The notes beneath the pieces are model-generated. The model ran no database searches and was not told the DNA's origin. It worked only from the letters and a program-made list of their open reading frames with translations. The position numbers were made by a program, and so were the translations under genes. Of a DNA stretch of 64,000 nt, positions 53,609 to 62,238 are shown piece after piece; the stretch's first letter is position 1; every line of letters begins with the position of its first letter. This DNA is from Marinifilum flexuosum (GTDB lineage Bacteria > Bacteroidota > Bacteroidia > Bacteroidales > Marinifilaceae): the NCBI RefSeq assembly GCF_003610555.1, contig NZ_RAPQ01000008.1, positions 2,162,490 to 2,226,489 on the forward strand, written 5' to 3'.

Positions 53609-55522
53609 TTAATCTTTAACACCTTCCAATGCTCCTTTTATGATTTCTTCCACAACCGAGGTGTCGAGAAGAGTAGATATATCTCCAAAATTGCTGTAGT
53701 CTCCTTGCGCTATTTTTCTTAAAATTCTTCTCATGATTTTCCCGGATCGCGTTTTAGGTAAAGCTCTAACCAATTGTATTTTATCTGGTTTGGCAATTGG
53801 TCCAATGATTTTGGTAACCCCTTTGCGAATACTGGTTTTAATACCTTCTTCACCTCCTGTTGAAAGATCACCGCAAACCACAAAAGCATAAATGCCTTGT
53901 CCTTTGATATCGTGAGGGAATCCAACAACGGCAGATTCATTTACCAGAGGATGCTCATTAATGGCATTTTCTACTTCGGCAGTTCCCATTCTGTGTCCCG
54001 ATACGTTGATCACATCGTCCACTCTTCCAAGTATTCGGTAGTAACCATCTTCATCTCTTTTAACACCATCGCCCGAGAAGTAGAGGTTTTCAAAAGTACT
54101 AAAGTAGGTTTTCTTGAACCTTTCATGATCTCCCCAGATTGTTCTTAACATTCCCGGCCAAGGATATTTGATACATAGATTACCTTCTACACTCTTTCCA
54201 GATAATTCATTTCCGTCTCCATCAACAATGATTGGCTGAATTCCTGGTTGTGGGAGAGTGGCAAAACCAGGTTTGGTAGGAATGATTCCTGCGATAGGAC
54301 TAATGGAAATACCTCCTGTCTCGGTTTGCCACCATGTATCAACAATCGGACAGCGATTTTTACCAACATGGTCATGGTACCAGTGCCAGGCTTCTTCGTT
54401 AATTGGCTCTCCAACTGTACCCAAAACTTTCAGGCTTGACAAATCTTTATTTTCTACATACTTTTGTCCCATCGAAATTAAAGAACGAATGGCAGTAGGT
54501 GCAGTATAAAATTGTGCAATACCATATTTGTTTACGATATCCCAATATCTTCCAGCGTCAGGATAGGTAGGAATACCTTCGAACATTACCGTTGTAGCTC
54601 CATTTAATAATGGGCCATATACAATGTAGGAGTGACCGGTAATCCAGCCAATATCAGCAGAGCAGAAATAAACGTCGCCATCGCTGTATTGAAATACATT
54701 TTTAAATGTGTAGGCAGAATATACCATATAGCCACCACAGGTATGCACGATGCCTTTGGGTTTATCCGTAGATCCTGAGGTATATAGAATAAAGAGAGTG
54801 TCTTCCGCATCCATTAGTTCAGCCTTATTGTCTTCATCAGCATTGACCATGGCTTCGTGCCACCACATGTCTCTTGAATCATGAAAAGCAACCTCAGTAT
54901 TGGTTCTTTGGACCATTACTACTTTTTCAACTGATGAGCAGTTTTCCAGAGCTTCATCAACAATATCTTTTATTGGAATAATTTTACTGCCACGATAAGC
55001 TCCATCCGAGGTAATTACCAATTTGGCTTCCGCATCATTAATTCTATCGGCGAGTGAGTTTGCCGAGAAGCCTGCAAAAACAATGGAATGTATTGCACCG
55101 ATTCTCGCACAAGCCAGCATGGCAATTGCCAATTCAGGAACCATTGGCATATAAATGGCAACTCTGTCGCCCTTACCAACGCCAAGCTTTAGCATTACAT
55201 TGGCAAACTTCTTTACTTCTAAAAAAAGTTCATTGTATGATAGTACTCTGTTCTCATCATTTGGTTCATTAGGTTCCCATATAATTGCAGGTTGATCACC
55301 ACGAGTAAACAAATGACGTTCGAATATATTTTCAGTAATGTTCAGCTTCCCATCCAAAAACCAATTGATTTTGGGTTCAGTAAAATTCCAATCCAGAATT
55401 TTATCCCATTTTTTACGCCAAAAGAAACTTTCCGCAATTCTACTCCAAAATGCCTGTGGGTTTTCTACACTTTTTTGATATTCGTGGATGTAGCCACCCA
55501 GAGTACTAATCTTATCAATCAT
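53609..55522 (-). CDS. acs: Acetyl-CoA synthetase
   Basis: A 637-residue adenylate-forming enzyme that turns acetate, ATP and CoA into acetyl-CoA. Signature motifs: FILYTSGSTDKPKGIVHT, TWWQTETGGI, GYYRILGRVDDVINVSGHRMGT, and the acetylatable lysine in PKTRSGKIMRRILR. Size matches Acs. Together with SatP it provides an acetate scavenging pathway. It is monocistronic. Confidence 0.96.
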   Translation of the reverse strand: MIDKISTLGGYIHEYQKSVENPQAFWSRIAESFFWRKKWDKILDWNFTEPKINWFLDGKLNITENIFERHLFTRGDQPAIIWEPNEPNDENRVLSYNELFLEVKKFANVMLKLGVGKGDRVAIYMPMVPELAIAMLACARIGAIHSIVFAGFSANSLADRINDAEAKLVITSDGAYRGSKIIPIKDIVDEALENCSSVEKVVMVQRTNTEVAFHDSRDMWWHEAMVNADEDNKAELMDAEDTLFILYTSGSTDKPKGIVHTCGGYMVYSAYTFKNVFQYSDGDVYFCSADIGWITGHSYIVYGPLLNGATTVMFEGIPTYPDAGRYWDIVNKYGIAQFYTAPTAIRSLISMGQKYVENKDLSSLKVLGTVGEPINEEAWHWYHDHVGKNRCPIVDTWWQTETGGISISPIAGIIPTKPGFATLPQPGIQPIIVDGDGNELSGKSVEGNLCIKYPWPGMLRTIWGDHERFKKTYFSTFENLYFSGDGVKRDEDGYYRILGRVDDVINVSGHRMGTAEVENAINEHPLVNESAVVGFPHDIKGQGIYAFVVCGDLSTGGEEGIKTSIRKGVTKIIGPIAKPDKIQLVRALPKTRSGKIMRRILRKIAQGDYSNFGDISTLLDTSVVEEIIKGALEGVKD

Positions 55523-55670
55523 GATCTTTTAATTTGGTTATCAGTTTAAATCTAAATAACTAAATATATGAAATTCTAGATTGATTGTCCAGATGTAATT
55601 TCTATTCAAAAAGGTGATGCTATATTTCTTTGGAAAGATAGTATCTTCACACTATAAAAATTAAAAACGG

Positions 55671-55895
55671 ATGAAAAATAAAAAAACGTTACTAATTATT
55701 CTTCTAGTTGTCTTGTTAATCTCAGTAGGTTCAATTGTACTGATTAACAATACTGAATTACTTGTCAATCTTGAGGCCAATGCAGTATCCTTAATAAAGC
55801 AATATCTTAAAGTGATTGGATTCTTAAGTATTATGGGCTTGGTGTATTTGCGCATGAAAAAAGGAAATGAAACCACAAGTGAGGAGGTAGAATAA
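55671..55895 (+). CDS. Small two-helix membrane protein
   Basis: A 74-residue protein with two hydrophobic segments (LLIILLVVLLISVGSIVLI, about 7-25, and LKVIGFLSIMGLVYL, about 46-60) and an acidic C-terminal tail. I do not recognise a family. A hairpin with a 14-bp stem follows at 55901-55944. An ATG preceded by an A-rich leader supports it as a real gene. Confidence 0.6.
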   Translation: MKNKKTLLIILLVVLLISVGSIVLINNTELLVNLEANAVSLIKQYLKVIGFLSIMGLVYLRMKKGNETTSEEVE

Positions 55896-55900
55896 TGAAC

Positions 55901-55944
55901 CGGCAGAATTTTTCTGATAAAGGGACTACGGAAAAATTCTGCCG
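55901..55944. terminator. 14-bp hairpin after the small membrane protein gene
   Basis: CGGCAGAATTTTTC (55901-55914) and its exact complement GAAAAATTCTGCCG (55931-55944) enclose 16 bases. No T run follows, so termination strength is uncertain. Confidence 0.55.
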
Positions 55945-56390
55945 CTTCGGCTAACCACTAACCACTACCAATGTAGTATTTTTGTTCCTGTTCGGAATTT
56001 TATGCTGATTAAATATCAAGAAACGAGATACAGGAGAATTTCGTTACTTGTGAAATCCAGATACAATTGCATGGTTGAGTTTACAGATTGATGTAATTAA
56101 CCCAGATTTTCAAATTTATATCCACTTTTTAGGAATATCTAATTTACGAAATTGACAGACGAATGTCCACTTTTTATATAGCTTTTCTCGCTTTTAAAAG
56201 TGACTAATTAACATACGTTTAAGATAATCTAACAGTGTGATAATAATTGTACTCCCATAGGTTAATATTTTCTAACCCTGAAACATTCAAAGAGTTAATT
56301 TTCTAAGTTAAATTATTGTGTTTACAATGAATTAAATATGGGAAGAATTATAATTATTGAGTCGTTAAAACTATACTAAAAGAAATAAAA
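55945..56390. other. Intergenic, no gene seen
   Basis: About 445 bases of AT-rich DNA upstream of the regulator module's promoter. No hairpin, repeat or coding frame stands out. Confidence 0.4.
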
Positions 56391-56392
56391 AT

Positions 56393-56437
56393 TTGTCAAA
56401 AAGTAAAGAAAACTTTACATTTGTTTTGTGCACAAAA
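56393..56437 (+). promoter_or_regulatory. Promoter with palindromic operator for the membrane protein/XRE pair
   Basis: TTG (56393-56395), a 20-base spacer and TACATTTG (56416-56423) fit the Bacteroidota consensus exactly. A perfect palindrome TTTTGTGCACAAAA (56424-56437) begins directly after the -7 box, so a bound repressor would cover the transcription start. The HTH regulator two genes down is the natural candidate. Confidence 0.7.
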
Positions 56438-56470
56438 TAAATGTTTAAGTAGAACCTATAATTTCGAAGA

Positions 56471-56947
56471 ATGAAAACTTATTTTCCGTATTATTTTAAA
56501 AGAATTGGGATACTATTTGTATTTGTTGCTTTTATTTTATCCTTTATTGGCAATATAGATGATTGCAGACGTGGATTTTATGAAGGATGGAATGATGCAA
56601 GAAAAGGAATAGAATATGAGGAAGTGCAAGAGACACAAGGAGATTTTCTTAAGCCATATTTTACAAAAGAAGAGGCTAAGCCATGGATTACAGGGAGTTT
56701 AGTCTTGTCTATATTAGGGTTTACCTTGTATTTGTTTTCAAAAGAGAAGATTGAAGATGAATTTTATCAACAAATAAGATCAAAATCATTAATCCAAGCA
56801 TTGTTTGTTACATGGATTTTTACAGGATTGGTTTACTGGCTAGGACCAGAATATGATTTGGATGGTTTTTATATTTTACAATTACACCTTCTGTTTTTCA
56901 CTTTGGTTTATGCGTATAATAGAAAGTGGAAGTTTGGAACTGAATAG
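56471..56947 (+). CDS. DUF2975-like membrane protein paired with an XRE regulator
   Basis: A 158-residue protein with four hydrophobic segments (about 12-30, 74-93, 115-130, 138-152) and a loop rich in acidic residues between the first two. It is followed 18 bp later by a small XRE-family regulator. This arrangement (small membrane protein plus compact HTH protein) recurs widely in bacteria, with the membrane partner sometimes called DUF2975 or similar; its role is unknown. Confidence 0.7.
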   Translation: MKTYFPYYFKRIGILFVFVAFILSFIGNIDDCRRGFYEGWNDARKGIEYEEVQETQGDFLKPYFTKEEAKPWITGSLVLSILGFTLYLFSKEKIEDEFYQQIRSKSLIQALFVTWIFTGLVYWLGPEYDLDGFYILQLHLLFFTLVYAYNRKWKFGTE

Positions 56948-56965
56948 CCTCTAAAATAAAGAAAC

Positions 56966-57166
56966 GTGAAGAATACAATTAAAGTAGAAAGAGCAAAAAA
57001 AGATATTACTCAAGCAGGATTGGCTGAACAATTAGGAGTTTCCAGGCAAACCATTAATGCTATTGAGAAAGGAAAGTTTGTGCCTTCAACAGCTTTAGCA
57101 CTTAAAATGGCTCGTTTTTTTGAATGTAAGGTTGAGGATATTTTTCTTTTGGAAGAAGAGGATTAA
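56966..57166 (+). CDS. XRE-family HTH transcriptional regulator (GTG start)
   Basis: A 66-residue compact helix-turn-helix regulator: VERAKKDITQAGLAEQLG, then VSRQTINAIEKGKFVPS (recognition helix) and a short C-terminal dimer tail (EVEDIFLLEEED-like). The GTG at 56966 is required to keep the complete HTH. YozG/YgzD-like size. It likely binds the palindrome at 56424-56437 and represses its own operon. Confidence 0.9.
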   Translation: MKNTIKVERAKKDITQAGLAEQLGVSRQTINAIEKGKFVPSTALALKMARFFECKVEDIFLLEEED

Positions 57167-57320
57167 GTAAATGATTCATTTATCAATAATTATGTCTTAA
57201 TTGCTCCTAGGGTAGCCCCGCTATGCCTATACTATGCCTGTACTGTGTCCGTACTAGTGGAAAAATGAGAAATTATGCACATAAGTTGAGAATAAAATGG
57301 ACTAAAATATGCTAATAAAA

Positions 57321-57351
57321 AACCAGACAGAATATTGAAAACTGTCTGGTC
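57321..57351 (-). terminator. Terminator of the sulfur-transfer flavoprotein gene
   Basis: AACCAGACAG / CTGTCTGGT(C) with an 11-nt loop and, on the minus strand, TTTTTTATT, 20 bases beyond the stop at 57372. Confidence 0.85.
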
Positions 57352-57371
57352 TGAATCATATCATTGTTCGT

Positions 57372-59855
57372 TTAAATAAACAAGTTCAAGTTCGATTGCT
57401 CCGCTTCCGAAAGGTAAGTTGCAACACCACCAATCTGAACACCATCAAGCAATTCTTCTTTGTCTACGCCCATAACGTCCATTGACATTTGGCAGGCAAT
57501 CATTTCCACACCATTCTCCATGGCACTCTGAAGCATATCTTCTAACGAATCTACTTTTTTGGCAAGCATTCTCTTCTTCATCATTTTGGAACCAAGTCCC
57601 ATCATGTTCATTTTTGAAAGCTTCAAGTCATCAGCTCCACTAGCCATCATTTTGCCAAACATTTTGCCCATCATATCTTTTTCTACCTTTGGTTTTTGAG
57701 CTTTCTTAATGATATTCAATCCCCAGAAAGTAAAGAAGAGAGTTACTTTATTTCCGGTAGCAGCCGCTCCATTGGCAATAACCAGCGAAGCCAGAGCACG
57801 ATCCATATCATCCGAGAAAACTACCATAGTTTTGTTTTTAGGAAGATTGACAGCAGTAACAGGGCAAGCTTCTTTACTGGCTTGTTTCTCAATTAAAGCG
57901 GTATAAATTCCTTTTTCTGAATCCACAGAAATTAATTGGTTACCAGTCATTTTACACCATGCTTCTACATCTTTGGCAAATCCAGGATCGGTAACTTTTT
58001 GCTGTAAGCGTTGTCCGTTTTCCAATTGATCCATCTCTTTCTTTAATTTGATAATTGGACCGGGACATTGCAAGCCACAGGCATCAACTTCGATTACTTT
58101 TGTATCTGTTACGGATTCGTTGGTTTCTAATTTAGGCTTTCCCCTGTAGATGTGACCATCACGAGCAATATAACTTGATTCGAAGATATCCTCATTACTC
58201 TGCTTGCAGGTAGCATGCTCGTAGGTTTTGTAACCACCACTTAGGTTGTAAACTTCTGAATACCCTTTCTGCATTAAAATACGTGCGGCAAAGTATCCTC
58301 TTAGTCCAACGCCACAGTAAATGATGATCTTTTTATCTTTAGGAATTTCATCCAGTCGGTTTCTGATTTGGTCCACTTCAATATTTACCGATCCCTCAAT
58401 CTTGCCTAACTCATATTCATCTGGAGTTCTAACATCCAAAATAAAGTTATTTGGCGCATGAAGCTGGTAAAGCTCATCCCAGTGCATAATTTTTACCAAT
58501 CCTTCTATAATATTTCCTGCAGTAAAGCCTGCTTGATTTACCGGATCTTTGGCAGATGAGTAGGGTGGAGCATAAGCATGTTCAATTTCCTGAAGATCGT
58601 AAATGGTTCCATTATTTTGAAGCACTGTAGCAATCAGATCTGTGCGTTTATCAACTCCTTCGTAGCCCAATACTTGTGCTCCATAAAGTTTTCCAGTTTC
58701 GGGATGGAACATTAGTTTAATACTGGTAGGAGTTGCCCCCGGATAATATCCGGCATGCGATCCACCATGAGTAATATTTGAGATGTATTTGATTCCTTTC
58801 TTTTTCAATACTTTTTCAGCCAATCCGGTAGAACCAACAGTCAAATCGAATACTTTAGCGATTGCTGTAGCAATTGCACCTTTGTATTCATATTTGTGAC
58901 CCAATACCAGATTGTTGGCAAGTAAACGTCCTTGTTTATTTGCTGGGCCTGCCAAATAAGCATTGGTATAATTACCAGTAATAGGATGAGGGAATGCAAT
59001 GGCATCACCCAAAGCATAAATATGCTCATCGCTGGTTTGTAGGTATTTGTTAACCTGAATGCCACCATTAGGCGCAAGATCAATTCCAGCTTCTTTAATC
59101 AACTTCGTCTCAGGACGAACACCGATTGATAGAATAACCATGTCGGCTTCAATTTTCCTGCCTGATTGCAAACGAATCTCAAGGTAATCTCCTTTGCGTT
59201 CAAATTCACTAACTCCATCTTTCAAGAAAAATTCAACATTTTTGGTTTTCAAATGCTGATGAACCACTGCTGCCATTTCATAATCCAATGGAGTCATTAC
59301 CTGTTCTGCCATTTCAACAATGGTAACCATCATTCCCAGGTGGTGAAGGTTCTCAGCCATTTCCAAGCCAATAAAACCAGCACCTACTACAACGGCTTTT
59401 TGTGGTTTGTGTTCATTGTAGTAAGATTTTATTTTATCTGTATCCTTCACATTTCTTACAGTGAAAATCGCAGAATCGTTGATGCTTGGAATAGGAGGTT
59501 TAATTGGTTCAGCTCCTGGCGAAACAATTAGCTTATCGTATGTTTCAGTATAAACCGTATTGTTTTTTAAGTCCTTTACTTCAACCTCTTTTTGTTCTCT
59601 GTTGATTTTTGTTACTTCATTAAGTATTCTAACATCAACATTTAGTCTTTTGTTGAAACTTTCTGGAGTTTGTAATAGAAGATTTTCTCTTTCGGTGATT
59701 ACATCTCCTACATAATATGGCAAACCACAATTTGCATACGAAATGTGTTCACCTCTTTCAAACATGATTATTTCTGCTGATTCATCCATTCTTCGAAGAC
59801 GAGCAGCTGTTGTTGCACCTCCCGCAACTCCACCAACAATTAAATATTTCGCCAT
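57372..59855 (-). CDS. CoA-disulfide/polysulfide reductase fused to rhodanese, TusA and DsrE2 domains
   Basis: An 827-residue fusion. Start chosen at the ATG at 59855 (MAKYLIVGGVAGG), since the upstream frame lacks family character. Order: FAD/NAD(P)H disulfide reductase (about 1-445; FAD motif GGVAGGATTAARLRR, redox Cys43 in SYANCGLPYY, second Rossmann VVVGAGFIGLEMAENL); rhodanese domain (about 462-545; Cys514 in YCGVGLRG); TusA/SirA domain (about 588-655; Cys593 and Cys597 in ACGLQCPGP); DsrE2-like domain (about 672-827, Cys in MIACQMSMDVMG). It probably reduces CoA disulfide or polysulfide and passes sulfane sulfur internally. It has an operator-like dyad 38 bp upstream. Confidence 0.93.
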   Translation of the reverse strand: MAKYLIVGGVAGGATTAARLRRMDESAEIIMFERGEHISYANCGLPYYVGDVITERENLLLQTPESFNKRLNVDVRILNEVTKINREQKEVEVKDLKNNTVYTETYDKLIVSPGAEPIKPPIPSINDSAIFTVRNVKDTDKIKSYYNEHKPQKAVVVGAGFIGLEMAENLHHLGMMVTIVEMAEQVMTPLDYEMAAVVHQHLKTKNVEFFLKDGVSEFERKGDYLEIRLQSGRKIEADMVILSIGVRPETKLIKEAGIDLAPNGGIQVNKYLQTSDEHIYALGDAIAFPHPITGNYTNAYLAGPANKQGRLLANNLVLGHKYEYKGAIATAIAKVFDLTVGSTGLAEKVLKKKGIKYISNITHGGSHAGYYPGATPTSIKLMFHPETGKLYGAQVLGYEGVDKRTDLIATVLQNNGTIYDLQEIEHAYAPPYSSAKDPVNQAGFTAGNIIEGLVKIMHWDELYQLHAPNNFILDVRTPDEYELGKIEGSVNIEVDQIRNRLDEIPKDKKIIIYCGVGLRGYFAARILMQKGYSEVYNLSGGYKTYEHATCKQSNEDIFESSYIARDGHIYRGKPKLETNESVTDTKVIEVDACGLQCPGPIIKLKKEMDQLENGQRLQQKVTDPGFAKDVEAWCKMTGNQLISVDSEKGIYTALIEKQASKEACPVTAVNLPKNKTMVVFSDDMDRALASLVIANGAAATGNKVTLFFTFWGLNIIKKAQKPKVEKDMMGKMFGKMMASGADDLKLSKMNMMGLGSKMMKKRMLAKKVDSLEDMLQSAMENGVEMIACQMSMDVMGVDKEELLDGVQIGGVATYLSEAEQSNLNLFI

Positions 59856-59892
59856 TGTATATCTTATAATAATTATATCTGTACAAAAATAA

Positions 59893-59912
59893 ACATCCAG
59901 ATATCTAGATGT
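59893..59912. promoter_or_regulatory. Operator-like palindrome upstream of the sulfur-transfer gene
   Basis: ACATCCAGATATCTAGATGT is symmetric at 18 of 20 positions, 38-57 bases from the start codon. The length suits a winged-helix dimer (ArsR or similar); the regulator is unknown. Confidence 0.5.
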
Positions 59913-60369
59913 AACAAGTGCAAAAGTAAGATTTGATTTTATTGATACAAGATATATGTGTGGTTTAGTCATGTGTTTTGTAGCATGTTTTTGGTTTGTG
60001 CGGTTGTTGGTTATTGAATATCAGTAGTATGTGAGTGGTGTGATATATTTCACATCAAATTAAATTGAGAAATATCTCGATATTATTAAAGGGTAGTTTA
60101 ACTAACACTTCAAATAATAAGTATCTGGAACCATATTATAAGATCTGCTATGAGGAAATCTATCAGCAAAATAAATGTGATAAATACTCGGGTTAAAAGG
60201 CAAATTAGGCTTATTTTCGTTTCAAGGATAATACCGATTATTAATTAGTAAGCGCTATGTTGTTCGAATCATCCCAAATGTCGAACTAGTTATATGTCGG
60301 CATTTTATTTTAATATTTCATAGTTTCGCTTAAAGCTTACTCTGAAATTTAAATGGTGTAAATTTTGAC
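59913..60369. other. Divergent intergenic region
   Basis: About 460 bases between the sulfur-transfer gene and fetA. It contains the CRP-like dyad and further dyads; otherwise no gene or RNA is seen. ATG codons here open only very short frames. Confidence 0.4.
60039..60054. promoter_or_regulatory. CRP/FNR-like site
   Basis: TGTGATATATTTCACA is a perfect TGTGA-N6-TCACA dyad, the classical CRP-type recognition pattern, in the divergent region between the sulfur-transfer gene (184 bp away) and the FetAB pair. A second dyad AATATC-TC-GATATT lies at 60072-60085. Whether a Crp-family protein of this organism uses it is unknown. Confidence 0.45.
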
Positions 60370-60966
60370 ATGATAAAATTTAATAATGTAAGCTTAAAGT
60401 TCTCCGATCAAATCATTTGTGAGAAACTTAATTTCGATGTAAAATGTGGTGAATCATTTTGTTTGAGTGGACCTTCTGGTAAAGGTAAATCCAGTCTGCT
60501 GAAATTGATGCTTGGAATTATATTACCAGATTCAGGAGATATTTATATCGAGAATCGTAAACTTAGTCCTGATAATGTTGAGGAGCTAAGAAAACAAATG
60601 AGCTGGCTTCCACAAAATGTTCATTTACCAGTTGATTCTGGGCAAGAATTGATAGAGTTACTGCAGTTGAATGAAAAACAAGTAGAAATGTTTAAACATT
60701 ATTTGCAGCAACTTGAAATATATAATGGAGAGCAGGAGAGAGCCTTTACTGAAATTAGTGGTGGCCAAAAGCAGAGAATTGTATTGGCTGCAAGTCTGAG
60801 CCTGCAAAAGCCAATTATCTTATTAGATGAACCAACTTCTGCTCTTGATGAAGAATCGATTGATCTTTTGATAAAGTTGATTAAAAGCCTAAAGGATAGG
60901 ACTATCGTGTCTACATCTCATAATGGCAAGTGGATAGAGAGTTGTACAAATGTATTTGAATTGTAA
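60370..60966 (+). CDS. fetA: FetA-like ABC transporter ATP-binding protein
   Basis: A 198-residue ATPase. Walker A GPSGKGKSSLLK, Q-loop LPQNVHLP, signature EISGGQKQRIVLAA, Walker B IILLDEPTSALDE and H-loop VSTSHN. Size and partner match FetA/YbbL. It ends 23 bp before the permease gene. FetAB exports iron or protects from oxidative stress in E. coli; the same role here is by homology. Confidence 0.88.
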   Translation: MIKFNNVSLKFSDQIICEKLNFDVKCGESFCLSGPSGKGKSSLLKLMLGIILPDSGDIYIENRKLSPDNVEELRKQMSWLPQNVHLPVDSGQELIELLQLNEKQVEMFKHYLQQLEIYNGEQERAFTEISGGQKQRIVLAASLSLQKPIILLDEPTSALDEESIDLLIKLIKSLKDRTIVSTSHNGKWIESCTNVFEL

Positions 60967-60989
60967 TGATTTGATAAAATCAATCTGGT

Positions 60990-61787
60990 ATGCAAGAAAT
61001 AGCTGATATTGGAATAATACACCTAATTGTTGGAGGTTTTTTGATGGTAATCCCTATTGTGGGATTTTTGTATTTTAAGCTTAAAATTATCAAAGAAACT
61101 TTGATTGCGATTATAAGAATGATTGTTCAGCTTTCATTGGTTGCACTTTATCTTGAATATATTTTTGAATGGAACAATGCGATCATTAATTCTGCCTGGG
61201 TAATTGCCATGGTGTTGGTTGGCACTTTCACTACAATTAAACGAACTGGATTATCGTATAAGCATTTTGTACTTCCGTTTTTTTTATCAGGCTTGACCAG
61301 TATATTTATAGTAGATACCTTTTTTCTGGGGTTCATCATTCAATTGGATTACGTATTTGATGCTCGATATTTTATCCCCATTTCAGGTATGATTTTAGGG
61401 AATGCTTTAAATCACAATATTGTTGGAATTAGCAATTACTTTACACGATTAAGAAAAGAACAAGAACTGTATTTTTTCTTATTGGTGAATACCAATAGTA
61501 AAAAACATTCTTTATTGCCATACATTCAATCGGCCATTAAAAGTGGTCTGAATCCTTTAATTGCGACCATGTCGGTATTGGGTTTGATTTCCCTGCCAGG
61601 AATGATGACAGGACAAATTTTGGGAGGTAGCTCACCTGTTGTTGCCATAAAATATCAGATCCTAATCATGATTGCCATATTTGTTGGATCTTCTTTTAAT
61701 TTGATGGTAAGTATCGTCATGTCCAATCGTTTTGTATTTGATTCTTACGGTAGGTTTAAGCCTGGGATTTTTGCGGCTAAAAAATAG
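60990..61787 (+). CDS. fetB: FetB-like (UPF0014) ABC permease
   Basis: A 265-residue integral membrane protein with about seven hydrophobic helices. Characteristic stretches include RMIVQLSLVALYLEYIFEW, ISGMILGNALNHNIVGISNY and ATMSVLGLISLPGMMTGQILGG, matching UPF0014/YbbM (FetB). It forms a two-gene unit with fetA. Confidence 0.9.
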   Translation: MQEIADIGIIHLIVGGFLMVIPIVGFLYFKLKIIKETLIAIIRMIVQLSLVALYLEYIFEWNNAIINSAWVIAMVLVGTFTTIKRTGLSYKHFVLPFFLSGLTSIFIVDTFFLGFIIQLDYVFDARYFIPISGMILGNALNHNIVGISNYFTRLRKEQELYFFLLVNTNSKKHSLLPYIQSAIKSGLNPLIATMSVLGLISLPGMMTGQILGGSSPVVAIKYQILIMIAIFVGSSFNLMVSIVMSNRFVFDSYGRFKPGIFAAKK

Positions 61788-62238
61788 CTTATTACCTTAT
61801 GGTATGGTAGATACAGGAAGTTAGGGGGTGTTTACGCAACCGTTTTCGTTATTTGAAATGAATCTAAAAAATCTGCCTGTATTATTTTTTTATTGGCTTT
61901 AATCCAAATAATGGTATTTTAGCAGCAAATAAAAGTAGAAAAGCTTATTTGGTTACAATTTATAAGTAGAAATGAAAGATTATTTTGAATTTTACTTTTA
62001 CGTTCTAGCATATTTAGTATGCTTCCTTGAAATCTTCGGTGGATTATAAAATCCATCCCTTACCGCGATCCTTATATTTTTTGGGTCCGTTTTTCCTATA
62101 CACAATATTTTGTAACTGAGTTTTTGAATTTGAAGTGTTTTTTCTTCAAATCGTAATATCACATCTCTCACATACCTGCAATTTTATATTGCAAGTTGTC
62201 TGAACACATAGAGAACTAAATAGTTAAACAAATATAAC
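61788..62238. other. 450-bp region upstream of iorA
   Basis: It should contain the iorAB promoter. A 25-codon frame (61972-62049) is described separately. An imperfect hairpin (TTGCAA...TTGCAA, about 62185-62205) lies near the leader. Nothing else is clear. Confidence 0.35.
61972..62049 (+). CDS. Possible 25-residue membrane peptide
   Basis: ATG AAA GAT opens MKDYFEFYFYVLAYLVCFLE plus five more residues, ending in TAA. A single hydrophobic, aromatic-rich helix follows a charged start, the profile of a small membrane protein. It lies in the leader of iorA. No homolog recognised; could be chance. Confidence 0.3.
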   Translation: MKDYFEFYFYVLAYLVCFLEIFGGL

